Below are positions 32,933 to 44,900 of a stretch of DNA of 64,000 nucleotides, in pieces. The stretch lies in the NCBI GenBank assembly GCA_037976565.1, contig CP137670.1:12176600-12240599 (forward strand), written 5' to 3'. The number at the start of each line of letters is the position of its first letter. Position 1 is the stretch's first letter. Under the pieces are notes generated by a model. The model did not search any database. It had not been told where the DNA came from and saw only the letters and a program-made list of their open reading frames with translations. The stretch comes from Mesocentrotus franciscanus. Its lineage: Eukaryota; Echinodermata; Echinoidea; Camarodonta; Strongylocentrotidae. Both the position numbers and the translations under genes were made by a program.

Positions 32933-35900
32933 TTATCATATTTACTATTGTCATTATTATTGATACTAGGTTAACTATCATCACCGTCATCATTATCATC
33001 ATGATCTTCATCCCTAGCTTCCTCTCTCTCTCTCTGACAGGAGTATACACAGGGGCTTTGTGTCGACCAACCGTAGGCTGCCCATCTATACTACACAAAG
33101 ACGGAACTAGGGTCACCATAATTCAAGGCGTTGCGAAAAGAGGGGCACTTCAAAGTGCCCCGAAAATGAGTATGATTGTTACGGACAGGGCTGTACGCAT
33201 CGATGATTGCTATTCGGATGGTACGAATTGACTTTAGCATTTATCCAGTGTAGTTACATGCAGCTTCTGTCTCCTCCCCTCTCTCTCTCTGTCTATCTCT
33301 CTCTCTCTCTGTCTGTCTCTCTGTTTCGCTCTCTCTCTCTGTCTGTCTGTCTGTCTCTCTCTCCCTCTCTATCCCCTCCACCCTCCCTCTAAATCTGTAA
33401 TTCTCGCACTTCACTTCTCAGTTGATTATCAATTATCTATATAATTTATATAATGTTCCAAATACGTTAATGACAATTTTTTTAAATCAAAAGTGTTAAG
33501 TTATGAACAATAAAATAACTGAATTAACAAAAAATATCAACCTTAACATGCATTTAAAATAATTAAATGGTAATACGCTCTTTTTGCATAATATACTAGA
33601 TGACATGTAGTATTTGCTTCATAAGATAATAAAATAATAAATGAAAAATAATACAATATTTATAGAGCGCATAATAAAAAACTAAATTTCTCTATGCACT
33701 GTACGAGCAAAATGTGAAACTTGATTACAAAGTACTCAATCTAACATCATGAAAACAACGAATGAGTACTGTTAAAGGTACTACCATACGAACAATTACT
33801 ATTCAACACGATCGCAACTAGTTTCGAAAAATCAACATAAGGCAATTTGCATGGGTTTTACGTTACCTTTAGACCATTGCAATGGTATATTATACGAATA
33901 CGAACAGGATTTCTATGGGACATACGATAGGGTATTGACATTGCGTTTGAGACGATTTTTTGAAAGAAGTTGTGATCGTGTTATTATAACGAAATATATG
34001 AATCAACCTTTTTTTCACTATTTTCAGTTTTTTTCACTTTTTTTTCACTCAGCAAAAAATGCTTGTTTATGGGATCCCTGTCTCAATGGAGCGACCTGTA
34101 TGAATGGAAGCCTCGGGCTACACAACTGCGAGTGTCCACCTGGTTACGATGGAGAAAGATGCGGTAATTCACACTAGACTAAAACCCCCTTCACATACAC
34201 AGATTTTTCTTACGAGTCCTTACGGATCGCACAAATTCACGGATCTTTCACCGATCCTTACGATTTGGCCACTTTTACGACCGATTTCAGAGTTGTTATG
34301 AGTTATTACGAGCTATTTACAATTTATTACGGATTATTACGAGTTATGACGATGTATTTACTGCAAAATTCAACGATTTGTTACGAGTTGTCACGGATAA
34401 CTACGAGCAACTTAAGTGCATTTTACGACCTGTTTACGTGTTGATACAAATAGTTACGAGTTACGAGTGAATACGTAAAGCATACGTATTTATTCGTAAA
34501 GTACTTGTAACTACACGTAAAGTGCTCGTAATAACTCGTAACAATCCGTAAAGCCATCGTACCACGACCCGAATGAAATCGTAAACTACACGTAAGCACT
34601 CGTAATAATCCGTAAATAATCCTTAAACAAATCGTAAAATAACTGTAACAAATCGTTAACAAAATTGTTATGAGTCATTTACGGATTCTTGCGAGCAGTT
34701 TACGGATGGTTACGTGTTGTTGCGAGCGTTTTACGAGCGGTTTACGATACTTTCGGATTGTTACGAGCTATTTACGAGTTTTTTACGGAAAATCAATATG
34801 TGGACAATCGTGAGAAGATTTTTGACATGTCAAAAAATTTTCCTCTCCTTTCACGGATCCTTAAGAGTGTCTGCGAGTTGTTGCGGGTTGTGACGAGTTA
34901 TTTACTGATATCAGCGAGTTATTTACGGATGCTTGGGATTGACTACGAGCTGGCGATCCGTAAGGACTCGTAAGCAAAATCTGTGTATGTGAAGGGGGTA
35001 TAAGCCTTTCAGGGCTACATTGATCACATGTTATTCTTTAAATTGGCAACAATAATGGTTTTCTTTTATTGCTACATTGTGCTAATAAAATATAATGTCT
35101 ATACGAAAAATAATTATGCGTACGGAATTGACAAAAAGTTGAGAAAAATGGCAATTTTGATTAAGAATAACGATTCAGAACCTCTCGATCAATTTGTCAC
35201 CAATGTGAGGATTTTGAGGCTTATTTTCCTTTTTTAAATTCCTGGCATATCAAACGCAATATGGGCATGTAAACAAAAATGGATGCAGTGTATGCATAAA
35301 TATTTGCCCTTTCTACCCGTGCATCAGGGGAGTGTTTCACAAAGACCAAGGTCAACTTTAAGTTGGACTTAACTATGGCAGGCCGTTCATGCCACTGTTT
35401 GCTCTCACCATTATGATCTTTAGATAATATTTTTCCTTCAATAATGAACTATAAAAAAATGTAAATTCTGTAGATTTGTGACCATGATATGTACGTCCCT
35501 TGAGAGACCAATGCCAGTAAATGGTGAGAGCAAACAGTAGCATAAACAGCCTGCCATAGTTAAGTCAAACTTAAAGTCGATCTTAGTCGTCAATGGTAAA
35601 TACCATGGTAACAGGGCTCAACAGCCAATCAAAATCAAGGTTTCCATGGTAGTTACCATTGATGGCAAAGTTACCATCAATGGTAAGTTTTGTGCAACGG
35701 GGCCCTGGTATATTTTGTAGGGTTCAGAATGGAAAGTTATTGAGCCAACCTCAAAATGTGGAATTAATGTCACAAAAAGGGTTAAAAGGGAAATCCAACC
35801 GTGATAGCACACTACTCTAGAGGAATGCAGAAAAATCAGAGAAGCATACTGGTGAAAGTGTGAATGAAATCGGACAATAAATGAGAAAGTTATGAATTTT

Positions 35901-38900
35901 TGAAAGTTGCAATCACTATAGGTATAGGCTCTTCAAATAGGCTGAATAGATAATGTCTCTTTGATATAGTAGCGGACAACTTTCCTATTTTTTCCAACAC
36001 ATAAAATGACTTCATTATTTTGTTGTAAATGTGTGACTCTGGACGGTCTTTTCTTTTTAGAGGACTTGTAATAATATACTCTTCAGAACATATTTTGAGT
36101 CGTTCCCCAAGGATGAATCCACTTGGAGAAAAACAGAAATTTGTGATATTTTTGTACACGACAAACGGGAGAGTTATCCGTCACTACGTCACAATCCATT
36201 GACAAAATGGCCGATGTGAGATGCGCTTTAATATTGTTCCAATTCATTCAGACTTTCGCTGTTCAGTCTGTGATTTTTCTACTTTCATTCAAATGAACTT
36301 ATATTACAAGGGTTGGATCGCCCTTTCGAATAATTCATTTTTCTTTTGACGTTCAAAATACACGATGGCAAAGTCTTCCCAGATAAAGAGATGAAATCGC
36401 TTGAAATTTTAATTTTATTAATCATATGACTATTCACATCATTGATCAGTAAGAGTTTAGAAGTTTGAATTCTTCAAATCAACTGCAATTGCCAATTCTT
36501 CCTACTCCGTATATCTCATCGTAGTCAGATCGTATAGTGTAAGATGGGATTAAGATGCCTCAGGAGTAGTCCCTTGAAGTGTTCTAGGCTGTCATGGTGT
36601 ACTTTATTGACATCCAACAAGGAATTATAGCACACGATGGCAACAATGAGAACTGTCAGCAACTAGAGCTGAGGCCTGTGGTGCCCTTATAATAATAATA
36701 ACAATAATAATAATCTGGATTTATATAGCGTCTCTAAGCGCTTTACAGTTATTATTCATATTCATTCACGCACAATGTGCACCATCTCCACTCCTTGGGG
36801 AGTATTCCTACCATATGGTCAGCGTGAGGGCATAGGCAATTACTAACACAAATGCTTTCGTTATCCTACCAGGTCCCCATTTCTATCTTGGGTATTGAGT
36901 GGCAAATGTAGATTAATGCCTTGCCAAAGGACATTAGGGCCAAACGGGGATCGGACCACGACCTTTGAATTTCAAGTCAAGTGCTTCTTATGCCATTGTA
37001 CCTCATATGCTTGTTCAAGTTCAAGTTCAAGTTCAAGTTCATTTATTCAAAACCACACAAAACATGATATAATCTTTTAAATAGAAAAGAGACTGGTAAT
37101 AGTACATTAAACAACATATTAACTTGATTACATCACATAATGAATGATTTTAGGACCCCTTTAGAAGCTAAGCTTGTGAGCGGGGCCCTATAGTCTACAA
37201 AATACATACATAAACAATATGGCTAGGTGAATAAAAAGAATAGCGTATATTCAAGGGATGGAAATACTAAGCTACAAAATATAAAACACACAAATACTCT
37301 CACACACGCACGCACACACAAACAAACATACACAGCAATCACACTGATGAGTAGGTCCTCAGTGGTCAAAAAGCATTATTAAGATAGTCTACAAAGATTA
37401 CAAGGAAAAGGAGAAGAAGAAGTAAAAGAAGAAGAAAAAGAATGAGTAGAACAAAACGAAGAAGTAGAAGGAAAAGGAAGAGAAGAAAATAACAAGAAGA
37501 ACAAGAAGAACAAGAAATAAACCTTTTTTCAATTTCAATACAGACATAAACAGTTCCATGGGCAAATATATTTATGTGTTTCCCTGTGACGTTTTTACCT
37601 CCGACATTTTACTCATTAGACAAATACATTGGTGTAATTATGTATATGTATTATTTTCATTTGCAAAATGTTAATGTTAATTGATTTGATGTAATTTATA
37701 ATGCAAATTGTGTTTTCTTTACTTACCAACTATTTTTCTTCTAAACCGCTTAAAGGCATTATGCAATTTGCGGTATAGAAATATCTTATTATTATTATTA
37801 TTTCCCAGCAGTTTTTCTATTTGTTTCACTTCGTTCTCACTTTACCTTACGCGCATTGATACCCCTTTTTTCAAAGGTAAAACGCACTATATAAAAACTG
37901 TTCTATTATTATTATTTATTTGATACGGAAGAGTTCGTCGTGCAGCTGCTTATCAAAACCGTCGATCAAACACGCGTGATGCTAGCCAATGTATCGGATC
38001 TGAGGTTCACACCTTTCTTCGATTCGAACTACGTCGTCATCCACGATTTCGCTTACGACGACGTCGATGATACGCTTTATTGGGTTCCATCGATAACATC
38101 ATTCCCATATATAATAATGTTCGACGGGGCTCGCCGTTGGCAGAAGAAATACAGGAGCGGATGTAGCGGAGGTAACAATATCAGTGTTAATATATTAATG
38201 ATAATAATATTAGTTATAATGATAGTAATGATACTACTACTACTACTAGTAATAATAATGATAAATAATAATAATAATAATGATAATAATAATAATAATA
38301 ATTACAATAATGATAATAATAACAATAATAACAACATTTATAATAATAATAACATTAGTAATAACAGTAACAATAATAAAAATAATAATAATACTAATTA
38401 CAATTTTAAATTTACATTGCGCAATTTCTGTACAAATTCTATACAAATGAAAACCCAACTATCAATAATGTTAGAAAAAAAGGTAAACAAAGCAAAACAT
38501 TACATTAATATAGAAATAACACACACAGAAAATGTGTTCAGTGACACAATATAGTCGGATGGTTGATAGGCATATTGGAGACAATCGGGGTTTAAATTTC
38601 ACTTTCAGAAAATACACTAAATATAAGAAGAAAAACAAATATATATACAAACGAGTAATGTATATATATATATATATATACAGTATTATACAGTACAAAA
38701 CGGTACAATGATAATTGGGATGTCGATATAAAACAATTGGGGTATTTGTCGGGACGGCCAACAGAAAAAAGCACAAATGAAGTGTATTGCAATATATGTT
38801 TGATATATATAGACATATATATATAATTATGTTTGACATATGTTTGGCATAATTTTTAATTCACATTAAGAATTGTTATAAATATTATACAAATGATGCA

Positions 38901-41900
38901 TGCGCATGAGTTCATTATACGATCTATCCGCACTCGAGTTGAGGCTGTGTGTATCTATCCCACGAAGCCGTTAGGCTGAGTGCGATAAATACACACAGCA
39001 TCAACGAGGGCGGATAGATCGTATAATGAACAAATGAAAACATGCATCATTTGTTTTATACAACGAAACTCCTAGATCCTTGTTATTTGATGTAAAAATA
39101 ATTAATTCAAGGTTATTTCGTGACAGTTTATGGCTGACAAATATATCTCAAGTTTTAATAAGTCTCAATTTAGTGCGCACACATAAGTATAGATATAGCA
39201 AGCGCACCTCTATCGATACCCATTTACGCATAGTGCTGCGCAAGAATAGGCCCATGTGTACACGCAGTATTAAGCGCTCTAACCTCTACGCGCACTACTG
39301 CGCGGCACTGAAAAATCGTTGGATAGTACTGGAAAATATTGCACGCTTTTTCATGAAAAAGCGTGCAATAGGCTCAGTAAATGAATCACACGTGACCGCG
39401 CATGACCAATCATTTGATTAGGATCTAGGAGTGAGTTGTATAAAACTTGATAATAAATATCATAACATGACACAAAAACCCCCACTCACAAACAAGCAAA
39501 ACAAATGCCTACACAAACCCTCCAATCTTCTAAAAATTCACCTACTTAATAAGGGGCCCGTTGCATAAAACTTCCCATTGATGGTAACTGTGCCATCAAT
39601 GGTAACTATCATGGAAACCTTGATTTTGATTGGCTGTTGAGCCCTGTTACCATGGTAGTTGCCATTGATGGCAAAGTTACCATCAATGGTAAGTTTTATG
39701 CAACGGGGCCCAGGAGTCCTTTCCATAGATTTGTTGTTATTCGGTCTAATCTATTACTGAAATACAATCAATCAATTCGTTAAACACATTTCAAAGAAAA
39801 TTGAAGCTAGAGGTAACGAGATTTGTTTTTCTCTTTTTCTCTCTTCAAGTTATCAACGATCTGGAAGTGTATAGTGCTGGGAAAATGCTTTACTGGCGAT
39901 CTGTTAATGAAATCTGTCGAGCTCCTTTCTTCTTGACTTCTGAAGATTTGTATGATGGTGAATCAGAAGTACTCAATACAATAGACAATTTCCCCCGTTT
40001 TACCATTGACCAACAGAGGGGGTAAGATAAACATGGTTATAGCTATTGAGACAAATAGTTGTGACACGCCCATATACGCGTATACTCGATCACCCGGTTA
40101 TAGGTTCAATCATGGCGCTCCAAACAAATCAAATCAATTAGCTCTGAAAACGATCATAGCGTAGTGATGTACAAATGCTGCTACAGTGGAATTTGTTTCT
40201 GATTGGTCTCCCAATTTAATGTTCCTTCCCATACACAAATAGGGGTTGGATTGGGGAGGAAAAAATTTGGAGCTCCATCATTTAACCTATGACCGCACTC
40301 GTGTACGCGTATAATGCATATTTCCTAACTATCTCATTCAATACGGTATGGAACGATCGCAGCGTATCCAGAGAGTTGTGCCACGTGCAAAGAAGCTTTC
40401 GTGAAACACTTATGGCTTTTTCAGATATGAAGCGGCAAAACCGCGGCGGATTTTTTAAACATTCGTCGTGACGTAAAGTGTTATACGCTTCACATTTCTG
40501 GGTTAATTTATGCTCTAAACATATGTATAAATCAACCATCCTGTACATCCTTTGTTGCTCACAGTCGCCATAATAATACTACTAATACTAGCTAGTTGTT
40601 ATATAGCGCTTATTATATCCTGCATCAAAAATGTGTTGGCTTTTGATTGGTTGAGAGCTCGTCACATGACCAGAAATATTTGAACTATTTTTAGAAAGTA
40701 CTATATGAGAGTACTATTTGGGAGTACTATTTGGGAGTTGAATTTTATTTTATTTTATTTTTTTTTTAATTGATTTTTTTTTTTTCAAATCTTAATTTAA
40801 TGAAAACAAAATATTCTAAATCTTTTTTTTTTAATTTTTTTTAAAATAAAATAAATTTTTGATATAGGATATAAAACAAATATACCATGCCTTCTATTCG
40901 AGGTACTGGTTAAAACTATGGGCCTCGGTGACTCCAAAAGTACCATTTGCTTCGGGGCTGCGCCCCTCAGCAAATAGTACTATTGGGAGTCACCTCTTGA
41001 GCATAGTTTTAACCAGAACCTCTCAAGACAGTGTATATTTGTATACTAATTTACACGTCAAGAAGGGCGGTTTTTGCGGCGGTTTACCGCGTCAATCCTG
41101 AACTAGTCTCAAGCGGTAAAGTAGAGCAACAGCGTCGAACTGTCTCTGATCTCGTGAACAAATCCCCAGGTTCCTTTAGTCATATTTTAATCATATCAAT
41201 GAGGAACACTTGTCAACCGAAATGAAAATAAATAGATAAATATATAACTAAACAGGTGCTCTTTCTTTGAATACAGGTGGTAATTGATGCAGGGTTTAAT
41301 GTAGTGATAGCACTGAAATATTCGGGATACTCAAGACTCGTTTGAATTTGAAGATGTAATCCGCGTGTTTTCTTCTCACAAAGGTCCTACAAAGGTCCTA
41401 CGAATATTTCTTGAGCTTAGTGTCACAAACATGTGAAGCGTATTACATCAACGTCATCGTAAGAGAAGCAGGGACAAAAACATTCGGTTACCGTGTAATA
41501 TCTGTACAATGTTTAATTTTACTTTTCTTTATCTTGCTTTCTTTATTGCTTTCTTTTTAATTTTAAAGAGTTACCAAAAACGCTTTCAAACATATTTATA
41601 CACGGCTGGTAAGCAACTCCATCTGCGTTTTGGTTTTGCTGGTCAAGGTGACGCAACAATAAGCTTGTTTACATTGTTATCAAGGATTTGGCGCCTCTAG
41701 ACAAGGCGCGCTTTTGTGGCGCGTTTCCGAATGCGCTCCCTTTTGCACACGAAACGCATAACACGCGATTGTGAGAGCGCGTACGTACGTTCACGTAGAC
41801 ATTGTGTTATTCTGTCGTGGCTTTTAGTAGAGGCAAGACCTGTTGATTTGGACAATCAAAAATATCAGTGGATTCTGGAATTAACTGACGTTGACTTTGT

Positions 41901-44900
41901 TTTGCATCGGCTGTGGAAATCTCGTTATTTTCCTTGAATACCTTGTCTAAATTTTGGTATTCGCTATAGGCCTAGAGGTCTAATATCAAAGTTGTTATTA
42001 GGGACTTTTAGATTTTACACGACGAGAACGTGGACTGCCACGGTGACATCCTTTTAAGGTAATGTGACGTCCTTTTATGGCACTGCCGGGCACGGGCCAG
42101 TGCCTTGAAAGAATGGCACACGTTGCAGTCCACTACGTCGACGTGCAAATCTAAAAGTCCCTATTAACTCCTCGTCATGTACGGCATCGGCACTGCAGTG
42201 GAGAGGTGATTACATTTTGGAGCTGCAGTGATTTCGTTTGTACGGTAGACTAGGACATAACTTCAAGAGCTAGTTTATTTAATTTATGATAATATTATGC
42301 ACATAAATTTTGTATCCCAACATGCCTTGATTACTTTTTGACATTTAATATTGTATAATTACAAATAAATTTCATTGTTTATGTTATATTGCAAATGTCA
42401 TTTCATTTAATGTTAGCATTTTTTTCATGGTTTGATTGAGTTATGGAAACAATATTATTTGAACTGAATTGAATTGAAGTTTTTTGAATTTTGTCATTTG
42501 CCAGGTACATGTATTTCATCGGGATTTACACTCTATTCCGCGTTGACATGGATGCTAGCGGCTATAAGGAGTTACTTACATTCACTCAATCAAATGTTGT
42601 GAATGGATTTACAATGGACGAAATTGGTAAGTCAAATGCTGACGCCGGTATAGCCAGAATTAAAGTACGGGGACAGGACGGGCTTTACACTCTATTCCGC
42701 ATTGACATGGATGCTAGCGGCTATAAGGAGTTACTTACATTCACTCAATCAAATGTTGTGAATGGATTTACAATGGACGAAATTGGTAAGTCAAATGCTG
42801 ACGCCGGTATAGCCAGAATTAAGTACGGGGACAGGACGGGCAGCCAATAGAAATTTGTCCTTGCCTATTCAGCTAAAAAATGCAGCTGTCCTTGAGGGCC
42901 CAGCTGGATGAAAACAATATATAAAAAAGTAATATACAAATATACATAACGGACAATCATACTAATATTAAACCTAGAGCAGAATGGAAAATAATTTAAA
43001 AAAATTAAAGCACACATAAAAATTGATATAAGGAGCTACTTATATTCAACCAATTAAATGTTGTGAATGGATTTACAATGGACGAAATCGGTAAGTCAGA
43101 TGGTGACACGAGGGCCCCATTTCACAAAACTTGTCATCAGTGACAAATTGCAGTTTTTGTTATAAGCTACTGAAATCCTTGTGTCTGATTGGTTATCTGC
43201 AGATTCGTCACTAATTTTTTGTCTTTTGTCATTGAAAAAAGGCTTTGTGAAACGAGTCCCAGGGCCCTGTCTTAAGATCTGATATTAATCGCAACTTATT
43301 TGCGATTTTTATCAATCGCAACTTTTACATAAGAAATAGGAGACTGCAAACTTGTGATTGATAAGAGGACTTGCGATTGATTTGTAAGACAGGGCCCAGC
43401 ATAGCCAGAATTAAAGTATGGGGGGGGGGGCAGCCAATATAAATTTAGTTCTTCTTTCCTTCGTTAAGTTTCATTCAAACAGGGTTGACTTTTCAGTTAA
43501 AAAATGCTGTTCTTGAGTGCCCTGGATAAAAACAATATATTCAAAAGTAATATACAAATACACAAAACGGACAATCATAAAGTTGAACCTATAGCAGAAA
43601 GAAAAATATTAACAAAAAGTTAAATCATACATAAAAAGTGATATAATTAGAATTCGTTTCAAATTGTTTTTTTTTGTAGATGGCCTTATAATTGTTGCAA
43701 GTTACATTATAAAGGAAACACACACACACACACATGAGATGATTATTTAAAAGAAGAACGATTAGAGAACTTTGGCTAAATTTGAATGAACGAAGTACTA
43801 AATTGGATGGTAACAATTAATTTGACTGAAAGTACTTATTACGCGTGTGTGTGTGTATTGGGTTTTTACAGACGTGTATCAATTAGATATGATTATTTAC
43901 GTCTGGGGACCGACCTTTAACGTCACCATCCGAAAGACGTGACTCAGTTTCGAAACTGCGTCCTCGGCTGAATCAGTTTGTAACTTCCACTGTTAGCTGG
44001 ATTACAGGCGCACGCCACAACGCCGTGGTATTACATTGCCATTCAAATTTTAACTCTTACACATGCTTATACAGTGCGTCCCAGCGAAAAATAATACCCG
44101 AAAAACAAACGGATGTTGTGAATAAACTGTGAGCTGTTTAAATATGATTCCTTGCTTTTTATTAAAAAAAAGAATTGATATGCCTTGCATTAACATATTG
44201 AGCTACGTTATTTTGAAAATAGCTAGTCAAAATCCATTTGTGTAGTTATTTTCTTCTCCACATAATTTTCGTTAAGGCCCATTATGCACATTTTTATGAA
44301 ATTTGCTGTCAATGGGGCCTACAATGGTCCTGATCTTTGTCTACAGTTTTTATTTATCTATTCATACTTATCACGACTTTATCCTAATTTTCTCAGAGAG
44401 CGTTCTAAATCAAAGCCTTTCTTCATGGTTAATTATTATCATATTAACAAAATTTTGATAGATTTTCATGGAAATATTAACTAAACGATTCCAACTTTCT
44501 AATTGAATTGAATTGAATTGATTTTTTTCTGCGATACATACAAATCAATTTACATTTCAACGATACAAAATATAACAAATTTCTGAATAATACGTGTAAT
44601 AGAAATGCTGACATCAAAACAAAATATAACTGATAACACACTATCAAGAATTATTCATTAATAAATCTGCAGAAGAAGAAGGGCGATCACAATAAGAGTT
44701 TGCTTGGTAGCGTGAAGCCCGGGACGGGATGGATCATTAAAAGAATAACAAAAATTATAAAATGCCATTTCTTGTTGTTCTATTCGGTAGAATATTATTT
44801 TCTGAGAAAAAATGATACTACAACCGTTAATTTTTAGTAAAGCATTTTTATTAAACGGCTATTTTTGTGAGGCAATGTCGTTTTCAGAATGAATTACTTT

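Larger units (their letters stand above)
43028..43660 (+). repeat. Older relics of exon 6 duplication in intron 6
   Basis: 43028-43095 is a diverged copy of the second half of exon 6 with its donor region. 43398-43640 repeats the sequence that follows exon 6 at 42813-43020 (agccagaattaaagta, cagccaata, ggacaatcat). Two MITEs (43112-43397) lie between. Confidence 0.75.

Noticed and set aside
37940..38554. A 204-residue ORF as one protein
   Set aside because: Only the part up to 38171 is exon 4. The rest reads an AAT microsatellite past a good donor.
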